11,973 nucleotides of DNA from Pseudomonadota bacterium (GCA_023424585.1 JAFADT010000952.1:1-11973); one strand, 5' to 3'. Shown: positions 1-7,056, counted from the first letter of the stretch. Made by a program: numbers and translations. The notes: a model not told the origin generated them from the letters alone.

Positions 1-670
1 CGTCGCTGGCGCGCACCAGCGTGGCGGGGTCCTTCGGATCCGCGAGCAGCCCCGGCACGTTGGAGAGGATGACCAGGGCCTTCGCGCCCAGCGCCGCCGC
101 GATGGACGACGCCACGTGGTCCGCGTCCACGTTCACGAGCACCCCGTCCTCCGTCACCGCGGGAGGACACACGACGGGCACGTAGCCGCCCTCCAGCAGC
201 GTGCCCAGGAGCGCCGCGTTCACCGAGGAGACCTCCCCGGCCAGGTGCTCGCGGTCGATGCGCATCCGGCCATCGGGGCCCTGCAACTTGAGGGGGGGCC
301 GCCTGCGCGCGGTGAGCACGCGCCCGTCCGCGCCGCACAGGCCCAGGGCGGTGACGCCCTTCGCGAGCAGCGCGAGCACCACGGCCTTGTTGACCTCGCC
401 CACCCACGCCATGGTGAGCGCGCGCAGCGTGGGGGCGTAGGTGAGGCGCACGACGTTGCCGCTCGCGGTGGTCGCCTCCGGGCGCTCCAGGCCCAGCGAG
501 CCCAGGAGCCGCTCACCCGCCTCCGAGCCGCCGTTGACGACGACGACGCGCTCGCCCTGGCGGACGAGCGCCACGACGTCCGAGCAGACATTCTCCAGGT
601 CCACGCCCGCCGCGCCGCCAATCTTGACGACGACGGGGCAACGGGGCGGCGGGGCGGCGTTCGCGCTCAT
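1..670 (-). CDS. lysZ: LysZ-type AmCP-linked amino-acid kinase (ArgB/LysZ family), 3' end outside window
   Basis: Partial gene of 223 visible codons starting with ATG at 670-668; the C-terminus lies beyond the left edge, about 40-50 residues if the length is typical. It belongs to the amino-acid kinase family: a Gly-rich N-terminal strand (VVVKIGGA, 13-20), NGGS (46-49), VNK near 93-95 and, near the visible end, NVDADHVA (180-187) followed by LSNVPGLL (202-209), as in LysZ/ArgB. The expected reaction is ATP-dependent phosphorylation of the side-chain carboxylate of an amino acid held on the LysW-type carrier. Its ATG overlaps the dehydrogenase stop by 2 nt and has no strong Shine-Dalgarno site, so translation is probably coupled. 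LysZ rather than ArgB is inferred from the lysW, lysX and lysY homologues in the cluster. Where I would expect HGGS in LysZ (from memory), this protein has NGGS. Confidence 0.85.
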   Translation of the reverse strand, partial: MSANAAPPPRCPVVVKIGGAAGVDLENVCSDVVALVRQGERVVVVNGGSEAGERLLGSLGLERPEATTASGNVVRLTYAPTLRALTMAWVGEVNKAVVLALLAKGVTALGLCGADGRVLTARRRPPLKLQGPDGRMRIDREHLAGEVSSVNAALLGTLLEGGYVPVVCPPAVTEDGVLVNVDADHVASSIAAALGAKALVILSNVPGLLADPKDPATLVRASD

Positions 671-1443
671 CCGATGACGCTCGCGCCACCGTCCACGAGT
701 TGCACGGTCCCGGTGATGAAGGACGCGCGCTCGCTGGCGAGGAACACCGCCGCGGCGGCGAGCTCCTCCGGGAGCCCCACGCGCTTGAGCGGGATGTGCG
801 CGCCCATGGCACGAAGGCCCGCCTCCATGTCGCCCGAGCGACTGGCGCTGTGTTCCACGGGGGGCGTGCGCATGTAGCCCGGCGCGAGCACGTTGACGGT
901 GATGCCAGCATCGCCCAGCTCCTGCACCAGCGCGGCGGCGAAGCCCACGATGCCCATGCGCGCGAAGCCGGACAGGGCGAAGCGGGCCACCGGACGGTTC
1001 ACCGTCTCCGAGGTGATGAACAGCAGCCGTCCCCATCCCGCCGCCTTCAGGTGAGGGAGCGCCGCGAGCGCCAGCGAGATGGGAGGCAGGAGCACCGTGT
1101 CGGCCGCGCTCCGGTACGCGTCCAGGCCGAAGGTGGAGGCCGGCCCGGCAGGTGGACCGCCGCTGTTGGTGACGACGACGTGCAGCGCGCCCAGCTTCGC
1201 CACCACGGCCTCCACCCAGCGGCGCACATCGGCGTCGTCCCTCACGTCCACGCGAGTCGTCAGCACGCGGCCACCCCGGGCCACGGACTTGAGTCGGGCC
1301 TCCGCCTGGGCCAGCCGGGCCGAGTCCCGAGCGCCGATGGCGACATGAGCCCCCTCCTTCGCCAGCTCCTCCGCGACGGCGAGTCCCAGCCCGCTGGAGC
1401 CACCAGCGACGAGCGCGACCTTGTTGGCGAGTCCCAGTTCCAT
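667..1443 (-). CDS. SDR-family oxidoreductase with altered catalytic YxxxK motif
   Basis: 258-aa Rossmann-fold short-chain dehydrogenase/reductase. Cofactor motif GGSSGLG (14-20), NSGG (93-96, the NNAG position), catalytic-region Ser145 in ITSETV, then the conserved ITVNVLAPGY (181-190) and VDGGAS (250-255) near the end. The canonical Tyr-x-x-x-Lys appears as Ser158-x-x-x-Arg162 (LSGFARMG). I recall the same kind of substitution in a FabG-like subfamily, so the fold is secure but the chemistry is not. Start: an upstream in-frame ATG at 1491 has no ribosome site; GGAGG sits 7 nt before the ATG at 1443, which I prefer. The stop TGA overlaps the kinase ATG. A role reducing the ketone or aldehyde made on the carrier protein is inferred from neighbours. 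It is separated from the sulfotransferase by 546 bp of repeat-bearing DNA, so it may have its own promoter. Confidence 0.85.
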   Translation of the reverse strand: MELGLANKVALVAGGSSGLGLAVAEELAKEGAHVAIGARDSARLAQAEARLKSVARGGRVLTTRVDVRDDADVRRWVEAVVAKLGALHVVVTNSGGPPAGPASTFGLDAYRSAADTVLLPPISLALAALPHLKAAGWGRLLFITSETVNRPVARFALSGFARMGIVGFAAALVQELGDAGITVNVLAPGYMRTPPVEHSASRSGDMEAGLRAMGAHIPLKRVGLPEELAAAAVFLASERASFITGTVQLVDGGASVIG

Positions 1444-1746
1444 CCGCATCCCTCCAGAAGTTGGAGCACGGCCGAGCCCGACCGAGCCCACCGCACGTCA
1501 TCGCACCGCGCCTTCACGGGCCGAGGCAGGGGCTCCCGCCCGGGCCCGCCTGACCTCCGAACCGCGAACCGCAGCAGCCCCACCCGGCACGCCATTCCTG
1601 GCCAGCCCCACCGCCGACGGATGACGTGTCGCGGCACGCCCCAGGCATGTCCGACCGGCCCCGGCCATCCTTCATCATCCCAGCCACCCCGGAGCGCTCC
1701 TCTCCCGCGAATCGCTCATGGTGTCCCCGCCTCCGGTTCTCGAAAA

Positions 1747-1909
1747 CCTGTCCAACCGTCCGACAGGTTTCCGCAGTTCGGACGAACTGGCACTCCACCC
1801 AGCCACGGTGCTTCAAGACCTGTCCAACTGTCCGACAGGCATCTGCGGACCTGGCGACACGGCGCCCCTCTGCCACGGAGTTTCTGAGCCTGTCCGACGG
1901 TCCGACAGG
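1747..1909. repeat. Three ~70-bp spaced copies of a CCTGTC...GACAGG repeat
   Basis: Cores of 21 bp lie at 1747-1767, 1819-1839 and 1889-1909, spaced 72 and 70 bp start to start. Each has perfect 6-bp inverted arms CCTGTC and GACAGG around a 9-bp centre, and also an internal direct repeat GTCCRAC-N-GTCCGAC. The third copy pairs almost throughout. Similarity extends beyond the core: CCACGG-G occurs before the second and third units, and TTTC or TTC/TC before or after the cores. They are therefore diverged tandem units rather than isolated sites. I recall similar motifs scattered in myxobacterial intergenic DNA, but cannot confirm this here. Confidence 0.75.
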
Positions 1910-1926
1910 TTTCCTCGGCGCGCCTC

Positions 1927-1943
1927 CGGCAGGGGCCCTGCCG
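1927..1943. terminator. Perfect 8-bp palindrome downstream of the sulfotransferase
   Basis: CGGCAGGG and CCCTGCCG flank a single central base. The hairpin lies 47 nt beyond the sulfotransferase stop on the minus strand, where a terminator would be expected. No U-tract follows, so intrinsic termination is doubtful; it could be a Rho-dependent 3'-end stabiliser or just part of the repeat region. Confidence 0.3.
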
Positions 1944-1989
1944 CGTTCTCGCATTCTCAGCCATCGGGACGGAGTTCATGTCCGCAGGC

Positions 1990-2985
1990 TCAGCGACGGG
2001 TCCCCGCGCCCGCTGTGCCCGGCGCGGTCTCTCCGACGGGCGCACGCCTCGCGCCACTGAAGTACCCGTACCTCGCCATCAGGGGCCACGCGAGCGCCAC
2101 GGTGAGCGCCTTCGCTCCGGGTGCCAGCTCTCCCTTCCACGCGTCGTCCTCGCCACGCAGCAGCGTGGGCCCGCTGCGGAAGCGGTCCGGGTTGCCGGTG
2201 ACGGTGTGGTTCTTGCCCAGCACCACCGTGCGGCCCTTCACCGGGTTCTGCGCGCGCGCCCCCCCCACCAGGTCCAGCACCGCGTCCACGGCGCGGTCCG
2301 GCGCGGCGATGAAGTCCTCGTAGCGCAGGAAGAGCGATTGAGCGGGGAACCTCCGCGTCACCTCCTCCGACGCCGCGTTGAACCCCAGCCAGTACGCCGT
2401 GCTGCGCGCGGCGGACATGGGGACGACGTACTGCTTCGTCTTCGTCCACGAGTGCGTCACCGCGCGAGGGTCACGCACCAGGTGCAGATACAGCGGCCGG
2501 ATCCCCTCCACGCGCGGCAGCAGCGCCGCCTCGGAGGGGAACTTCCCGCTGTCCACCAGCACCGTGCTCCCCGTGGCCCGCGCGATGGCGCGGTACGTGC
2601 GAGCGAGGAAGTCCGCGTGCGCCTGGAGCGCCTGCGAGTCCCCCGCCTCGTCCAGCACCCGCAACGTGTGCCGCGTGCGCACGGCGGCCCGCTGACGGCG
2701 GACCACGGCGTCCGCGTGCGCTCGCGGCGTCAGGCCCGCCGGCACATCGCCGGTCAGCACCGTGTTCCAGATGCCGCACTCCAGCAACTGCTGCCCGCAG
2801 CCACACAGCGTGTTGGAGCCGTTCCCGTACGCGTTCCTCCACAGGAAGCTCAGCTCCCCCACGTGGAAGAAGCCCGGCACCTCGTTGAGGACGTTGCCCA
2901 GGATGGTGCTGCCGCTGCGGCACCAGCCGGTGATGTAGAGGACCGTGAGCGACGCGCCCTCGCCCTTCGCGCTCGCCGGGGCCAT
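1990..2985 (-). CDS. PAPS-dependent sulfotransferase
   Basis: 331 aa. The 5'-phosphosulfate loop is ITGWCRSGSTILGNVL (18-33), matching the (P)xxRSGST type of sulfotransferase. The 3'-phosphate region is LVRDPRAVTHSW (169-180), and a second basic/Gly segment GNPDRFRSGP (264-273) precedes WKGEL (283-287), resembling the usual C-terminal PAPS-contact region. It should transfer sulfate from PAPS to a hydroxyl or similar group in the cytoplasm. Its ATG overlaps the capsid-gene stop by 1 nt (TGATG) and has little Shine-Dalgarno sequence, so the pair is translationally coupled. The last ~22 residues (310-331) are Gly/Ala/Pro/Arg-rich and probably disordered, ending GAGTRR. In azinomycin-type AmCP pathways a sulfotransferase (AziU2) is known to prepare a hydroxyl for aziridine closure; a similar role is inferred here, not shown. 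Confidence 0.88.
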   Translation of the reverse strand: MAPASAKGEGASLTVLYITGWCRSGSTILGNVLNEVPGFFHVGELSFLWRNAYGNGSNTLCGCGQQLLECGIWNTVLTGDVPAGLTPRAHADAVVRRQRAAVRTRHTLRVLDEAGDSQALQAHADFLARTYRAIARATGSTVLVDSGKFPSEAALLPRVEGIRPLYLHLVRDPRAVTHSWTKTKQYVVPMSAARSTAYWLGFNAASEEVTRRFPAQSLFLRYEDFIAAPDRAVDAVLDLVGGARAQNPVKGRTVVLGKNHTVTGNPDRFRSGPTLLRGEDDAWKGELAPGAKALTVALAWPLMARYGYFSGARRAPVGETAPGTAGAGTRR

Positions 2986-3854
2986 CAGGTCAGCGACGCC
3001 ACGAAGAAGTGGGTGGGCAGGTGCACCGCGAGCGTCGTGTAGACCTCGCCGTAGGCCGCCAGGCCCTCGCGCGGGAAGATGCCCGGAGGCGGCTCCGCGA
3101 ACCGGATGACCGAGCGCTGGCTGTCATACAGCGTCGCCGCCGCGGTGAAGTCCCCCACGATGATGGTGCCCGGGTTCACCATCCGCGTGCGGCACAGGCG
3201 GATGCCCATGGCCGCCAGGTCCGACAGCAGGGACTGCTGGCCTACCAGGTGCTCGTAGAAGTCCAGCGAGTTGATGACGATGCCGTCCGCGGACCCGCCC
3301 ATCTGCTCCACCTGCGCGCAGGCGTTGAGCAGCGAGGCCACCGCGTTCTTCTTCGCCGGCAGCCGCACGATGCCCGGCGTGTGCAAGAGGCCCCGCACGC
3401 CGTCCCCGCCCTTGCCCATGCACAGCGCCTGGTTCTCCGCCGTGTTCAGCCGCACCAGCAGCCGGAAGTCGATGAACTGCGCCAGCGCCTGCGAATCCTC
3501 CAGCAGGTTGCGCGGCACCTGGATCCACGCGCGCGTGGGCTTGAGCGCCTGCGTGTCCTGGTGGAACTCGAACCCCGCCTCCGGCCGCAGCTCCAGGTCC
3601 TGCACCGGCCCGGTGGGCTTCGTCTGGGGGTGCGTCTCGTACCAGAAGGGCACCGGGTCGCGCTCCGCCCTGGCCGTCTTGAACATGCCGCGCACCGCGA
3701 TGCGCGGACGGCGCTTGAAGCCGGGGAACGCATCCACGATGGACGTGTCGTAGTCCACGTGCGCCTGCGTGCCGTGCTGCCGGACCGCGGCCGCGAACGC
3801 CGCGCCCGGGGACAGCGACGCGTCCGCCTTCGATTTCGTGCTCGGGCTGCTCAT
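2985..3854 (-). CDS. HK97-fold capsid-like protein, probable family 3 encapsulin shell protein
   Basis: 289 aa with the layout of an HK97 major capsid protein. A disordered N-terminus (1-30) comes first, then an E-loop-like stretch (about 60-95). The P-domain strand and spine helix follow (WIQVPRNLLEDSQALAQFID, 110-129; RLLVRLNTAENQALCMGKGG, 131-150), then GVRGLLHTPGI (152-162), an A-domain (about 170-225) and the C-terminal block with GTIIVGDFTAA (229-239), YGEVYTTLAVHLPTHFFVAS (268-287). No terminase, portal, protease or tail gene is near, and it sits inside a biosynthetic operon. Family 3 encapsulins are described from natural-product clusters of actinobacteria and myxobacteria, and this fits. 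Start: a TTG at 3878 would add 8 residues, but GAGGAG lies 9 nt before the ATG at 3854. It probably self-assembles into a cytoplasmic shell; the cargo is unknown. Confidence 0.85.
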   Translation of the reverse strand: MSSPSTKSKADASLSPGAAFAAAVRQHGTQAHVDYDTSIVDAFPGFKRRPRIAVRGMFKTARAERDPVPFWYETHPQTKPTGPVQDLELRPEAGFEFHQDTQALKPTRAWIQVPRNLLEDSQALAQFIDFRLLVRLNTAENQALCMGKGGDGVRGLLHTPGIVRLPAKKNAVASLLNACAQVEQMGGSADGIVINSLDFYEHLVGQQSLLSDLAAMGIRLCRTRMVNPGTIIVGDFTAAATLYDSQRSVIRFAEPPPGIFPREGLAAYGEVYTTLAVHLPTHFFVASLT

Positions 3855-3876
3855 GGCGTGAAGCTCCTCGGGAGTC

Positions 3877-3898
3877 AAAAAGCGCGGGTCGGACCGCG
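3877..3898 (-). terminator. Terminator-like hairpin between lysY and the encapsulin gene
   Basis: On the minus strand CGCGG (3898-3894) can pair with CCGCG (3887-3883) across a 6-nt loop, followed by C and five T (3881-3877). It is only a 5-bp stem but all G-C with a U-tract, in a 46-nt gap that is the largest within the TK-to-sulfotransferase run. It could be a weak attenuator that sets shell protein relative to enzymes, or a 3'-end protecting upstream mRNA. It may also have no function. Confidence 0.35.
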
Positions 3899-3900
3899 GT

Positions 3901-4944
3901 CTAGAGCGGATGCAGGCCCCGGAAGCCCAGCCCCTCCGTCTCCGGGCGGCCCAGCATCAGGTTCAGCGCATGCACCGCCGTGCCGGCGGCGCCCTTCACC
4001 AGGTTGTCGATGGCCGCGTTCACCACGATGCGGCCCCGCTCCGCGTCCACGTCCACCGACATGTCACAGTGGTTCGTGCCCAGGAGCGGCCCGGGCTCCG
4101 GGAACGGCGACAGGGACGCGCTGGGCCGCAAGAGCCGCACGAAGGGCCTCGCGCGGTAGCGCGTGGCGATGGCGCGCACCACCTCCGCCTCCTCCACCGG
4201 CCGCGCCGCGAAGGCGTGCACTGTCGCCAGGATGCCGCGCACGCCCGGCACCGCCGTGGCGCTGAAGTGGACGGTGGGCTGCTGTCCGGTGACGCGCGCC
4301 ACCACGCCCTCCAGCTCCCCCGTGTGCCGGTGGCCCACCGGCTTGTAGCAGCGCAGCGCGTTCGCGCGCTCCGGGTGATGCGACGCGCGGTCCGGCGTGG
4401 AGCCTCCCCCGGACGAGCCCGTCTTCGCGTCCACCACCAGCACATCCGGACGCGCGAGCCCCGCGTGCAGCAGCGGCAGCAGCGCCAGCAGGCCCGCGTG
4501 CGCCATGCACCCGGGGATCGCCACGTGGCGCGCGTTCGTCAGCGCGTCGCCCATCCACTCCGGCAGCCCGTAGACGAAGGCGGGCACGTCGTCCGGACGC
4601 GGGTGCTTGCCGTACCAGCGCGCGTGCCCCGCGGCGTCCAGGCGGAAGTCCGCGCTCAGGTCCACCACCCGCTCCGCCAGCCGGGACACCTTCGGCCAGC
4701 GCTGGAGCAGCCCGCCCTGCGGCAGGCAGCTCACCAGCACGTCGCAGGGCTCCAGCGCGTCGTGCGGCGTGTAGCGCAGCGCCCCCACTCCGCGCAGGTG
4801 CGGGTGCGGGAAGTCCAGGCGCTTGCCGGCGAACTGGCCGGACGTGGCCTGCACCACCTCCACGGCCGGGTGCGCGAGGAGCAGGCGCAGCACCTCGCCG
4901 CCGGTGTAGCCCGCGGCCCCCAGCACCGCCACGCGCACGCTCAT
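3901..4944 (-). CDS. lysY: LysY/ArgC-type AmCP-acyl-phosphate reductase
   Basis: 347 aa, full length for the ArgC/LysY family of NADPH-dependent semialdehyde-forming reductases. N-terminal Rossmann motif GAAGYTGGE (9-17); catalytic Cys146 in PGCMA; TGSSGGG (175-181) after it; the His207-containing GHRHTGE (204-210); GTNHC (289-293); and the family-typical C-terminal run NLVKGAAGTAVHALNLM (314-330). The expected reaction is reduction of the carrier-bound acyl phosphate made by the kinase to an aldehyde. Its ATG overlaps the lysX stop by 4 nt (ATGA). Assignment to LysY-like rather than arginine-pathway ArgC rests on the adjacent AmCP and LysX genes; the domain alone would not decide it. Confidence 0.9.
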   Translation of the reverse strand: MSVRVAVLGAAGYTGGEVLRLLLAHPAVEVVQATSGQFAGKRLDFPHPHLRGVGALRYTPHDALEPCDVLVSCLPQGGLLQRWPKVSRLAERVVDLSADFRLDAAGHARWYGKHPRPDDVPAFVYGLPEWMGDALTNARHVAIPGCMAHAGLLALLPLLHAGLARPDVLVVDAKTGSSGGGSTPDRASHHPERANALRCYKPVGHRHTGELEGVVARVTGQQPTVHFSATAVPGVRGILATVHAFAARPVEEAEVVRAIATRYRARPFVRLLRPSASLSPFPEPGPLLGTNHCDMSVDVDAERGRIVVNAAIDNLVKGAAGTAVHALNLMLGRPETEGLGFRGLHPL

Positions 4945-5804
4945 CTCCGGGCCCCCGCGCCGCCGCCCGCGCCGGACACGACGTACTCCGCGATGAGGTC
5001 CGGCAGCGGGACGCCCGTCGCGTCGAGGCTGCGCGCGAACTCCACGCAGTGGTTGACCTCGTTGACGTAGATGTCGCCGCCGCGCGTCTCCAGCAGGTCC
5101 ACCGCCACCATGTCCCCACCCACCGCCTCGGCCGCGGCCTCCGCCAGCTTCGCGTGCACCACCGGCACCTCGTAGCGCTCCGGCACGGCGCCGCGCGCGG
5201 TGTTGGTGACCCAGTGCTCGGAGCGCCGCCTCAAGCCGCCCACCGCCCGGCCGATGACGTAGACGCGCAAATCATAGCCCGGCTTGTCCACGTACTCCTG
5301 CACCAGCGCCACGTGGTCCTGCGCGCCGCCCGTGCCGAAGCGCGTGGACAGCACCCCTTCCGCCGCGGTGCGCGAGTCCAGCCGGGCCACCATCCGGCCC
5401 CAACTGCCCAGGACGGGCTTGGTCACCACCGGGTAGCCCTTCTTCTCGATCGCCTCCAGGCACGCGTCCTCGTCGAAGGCCACGAGCGTCCACGGCATGG
5501 GCACGCCCTTCGCGGCCAGCGCGGCGCTGGTGAGCGCCTTGTCCCCGCACAGGGAGATGGTCCGCGCGCTGTTGAGCACGCGCAGCCCCTTCATCTCCAG
5601 GAACGTGGCCAGGTAGCGCGCGCGCGTGAAGGACATGCTGCGCATCAACACGGTGTCGGCCCCGGTGACGCGCTGCCGGTCCATGGACAGCACCATCCCG
5701 GAGTCCCGCACCAGGTTGACGGCGCAGTCGCGCCTGCGCAGCGCCTCGAGGAGGAGCTTCTCCTCGGTGCGCACGCGCGTATAGACGAGGTCGACCTTGC
5801 GCAT
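4941..5804 (-). CDS. lysX: LysX-type ATP-grasp ligase loading the amino-group carrier protein
   Basis: 287-aa RimK-like ATP-grasp protein with strong LysX/ArgX features: Lys129 and VLGSWGR (131-137) in the ATP-binding region, DLRVYVIG (178-185), WVTNTARGA (198-206), Asp236, and YVNEVNHCVEFARS (246-259) carrying Glu249 and Asn251 for metal-ATP binding. Known family chemistry: ATP-dependent amide formation between the C-terminal Glu side chain of LysW and the alpha-amino group of glutamate or 2-aminoadipate. The substrate here cannot be read from sequence. It starts 9 nt after the carrier gene, with a purine-rich GGGGAG overlapping that gene's stop, and overlaps lysY by 4 nt. The C-terminal tail SGAGGGAGARR extends past the usual end and resembles the sulfotransferase tail. 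In this setting it probably serves secondary metabolism rather than lysine synthesis. Confidence 0.92.
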   Translation of the reverse strand: MRKVDLVYTRVRTEEKLLLEALRRRDCAVNLVRDSGMVLSMDRQRVTGADTVLMRSMSFTRARYLATFLEMKGLRVLNSARTISLCGDKALTSAALAAKGVPMPWTLVAFDEDACLEAIEKKGYPVVTKPVLGSWGRMVARLDSRTAAEGVLSTRFGTGGAQDHVALVQEYVDKPGYDLRVYVIGRAVGGLRRRSEHWVTNTARGAVPERYEVPVVHAKLAEAAAEAVGGDMVAVDLLETRGGDIYVNEVNHCVEFARSLDATGVPLPDLIAEYVVSGAGGGAGARR

Positions 5805-5813
5805 GGCGCGGGG

Positions 5814-6017
5814 CTACTCCCCCCAGTCTTCCTCGACCTCGGGTGCCTCCTCGAGCCGCAGCGGGTTGAGGCCCACCACCTCCAACTCGGCGGAACAGCC
5901 ATCACAGGAGAGGACCTCGCCCACCATCCGGTTGCCGCCCGGCACCGGCTGCGCGCACAGCGGGCACTGCTCCGCCGGCACGGACTGCGTCATCGGGTTC
6001 GGGTTCTGGACCTGCAT
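5814..6017 (-). CDS. lysW: LysW-type amino-group carrier protein (AmCP)
   Basis: 67 aa. Two zinc-knuckle pairs, Cys18-x2-Cys21 and Cys38-x2-Cys41, then an acidic C-terminus ending EEDWGE (62-67). EDWGE is the diagnostic LysW/AmCP tail whose terminal Glu67 side chain is amidated by the substrate's amino group, masking it during later steps. Start: ATG at 6017 has GAGGAGG 7 nt upstream, inside the last codons of the transketolase gene; only 1 nt separates that stop from this ATG. The in-frame ATG at codon 9 is less well placed. The N-terminus (about 16 residues before the first Cys) is longer than in typical ~54-aa LysW. The enzymes encoded on either side fit a full carrier-bound pathway. Confidence 0.93.
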   Translation of the reverse strand: MQVQNPNPMTQSVPAEQCPLCAQPVPGGNRMVGEVLSCDGCSAELEVVGLNPLRLEEAPEVEEDWGE

Positions 6018-6018
6018 G

Positions 6019-7056
6019 TCAGTCCCTCCTCGTTGTGGATTCCACGGCGAACACGGGGGGCCTTGGGAGCGCGCCCAGGACGCGCTCGGCCACCTGCCCG
6101 CCCTCCAGCCCATGACCCCTGAGCAGCGCCTCGTGCGAGCCGGCGCGCGAGTCGTACCGGTCCTGCAGGCCCACGCGCAGCACGCGCCGCTGGAGGTCCA
6201 GCGTGCACACCGTCTCGCTCACCGCGCTGCCCAGCCCGCCCAATACGTTGTGCTCCTCCACCGTCACCAGGAGCCGCGTGCGCGAAGCCGTCTCGCGCAC
6301 CGCCTCCTCGTCCAGCGGCTTGAGCGTGTGCACGTTGAGCACGCGCGCGGAGACGCCCCGTGCCTCCAGCAGCCTCGCGGCGTCCAGCGCCACGGACACG
6401 CCCACCTCGCCGTGCGCCAGCAAGCCCACGTCGTCGCCCTCGCGCAGGAGCGCGGCGCGGCCCAGCTCGAAGGGCGGGCGCGGCACGTCCAGCCGGGTGA
6501 CGCGGTTGCGGCCCAGCCGCAGGTACACCGGCCCGTCGTGCTGGAGCATGGCGCGCGTGGCCTGCACCGTCTCCAGGCCGTCCGCGGGCGACACCACGGT
6601 GAGGTTGGGCATGGCGCGCAGCACGGCCAGGTCCTCGATGGCGTGGTGCGTGGGGCCGAAGAAGGCACCGGACACGCCGCCGTAGTCGCACACCAGCTTC
6701 ACGTTGGCGCGCGCATAGGCCAGGTTCAGCCGCACCTGCTCGCACGCGCGCATCACGCCGAACGCCGCGAAGCTGTGCGCGATGACGGTGTGCCCGCCGT
6801 GCGCCAGGCCACACGCCATGTCCAGCATGGTGGCCTCGCAGATGCCCAGGTTGAAGTAGCGCTGGGGGTGGCGCGCCTCGAACGGATCGCCCCCGCCGCC
6901 CAGGTCCGCCTCCAGGAAGACGACGCGCGCGTCCTCCTCCGCGAACCGCGCCGCCGCGTGCCGGAACACCAGCCGGCTGGACAGCGCCGGGTGCGCGGCG
7001 AGCCACGCCTCCGGCGCCTGCGCCAGGTCCACCGCCATGGCGAGCGACGCGCTCAC
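6019..7056 (-). CDS. Transketolase C-terminal subunit (pyrimidine-binding and C-terminal domains)
   Basis: 345 aa starting at GTG 7056, which overlaps the partner's stop by 4 nt (GTGA); GGGGGAGGA lies just upstream. The Pyr domain has the invariant ThDP-activating Glu74 in FNLGICEATMLDMACGLA (68-85), SFAAFG (95-100), YGGVSGAFFGPTHHAIEDLA (125-144), and the MPNLTVVSPAD stretch (149-159) common to transketolase and DXS-like proteins. A C-terminal regulatory-type domain follows (TVEEHNVLGGLGS). With the N-terminal subunit it would form an alpha2beta2 transketolase. In the AmCP pathway to vazabitide A, transketolase homologues extend the carrier-bound semialdehyde by two carbons; that role is inferred here. 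The last residues, TTRRD, are encoded by the next gene's ribosome site. Confidence 0.9.
   Translation of the reverse strand: MSASLAMAVDLAQAPEAWLAAHPALSSRLVFRHAAARFAEEDARVVFLEADLGGGGDPFEARHPQRYFNLGICEATMLDMACGLAHGGHTVIAHSFAAFGVMRACEQVRLNLAYARANVKLVCDYGGVSGAFFGPTHHAIEDLAVLRAMPNLTVVSPADGLETVQATRAMLQHDGPVYLRLGRNRVTRLDVPRPPFELGRAALLREGDDVGLLAHGEVGVSVALDAARLLEARGVSARVLNVHTLKPLDEEAVRETASRTRLLVTVEEHNVLGGLGSAVSETVCTLDLQRRVLRVGLQDRYDSRAGSHEALLRGHGLEGGQVAERVLGALPRPPVFAVESTTRRD

Larger units (their letters stand above)
1444..1989. other. 546-bp gene-free gap inside the minus-strand cluster
   Basis: No reading frame here looks like a protein: the frames encode Arg/Pro/Ser-rich shadows whose only internal pattern is the translation of the DNA repeat at 1747-1909. 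The gap holds three copies of a ~70-bp degenerate repeat and a palindrome at 1927-1943. I see no convincing sigma-70 promoter for the dehydrogenase, although one would be expected if transcription stops after the sulfotransferase. Confidence 0.6.

Noticed and set aside
1747..1909. CRISPR array
   Set aside because: Only three units, similarity also in the supposed spacers, imperfect cores and no cas genes.
2985..3854. Prophage remnant as source of the capsid-like gene
   Set aside because: No terminase, portal, protease, tail or integrase gene is nearby, and the gene is coupled to biosynthetic genes with operon-like overlaps.
3855..3878. TTG start at 3878 for the encapsulin gene
   Set aside because: The GAGGAG ribosome site lies inside this extension and is correctly spaced for the ATG at 3854.
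1..6017. Primary lysine or arginine biosynthesis operon
   Set aside because: The lys-like genes are mixed with transketolase, encapsulin, sulfotransferase and SDR genes, and no homocitrate-synthase or homoaconitase genes are seen. A primary role cannot be fully excluded without the left flank.
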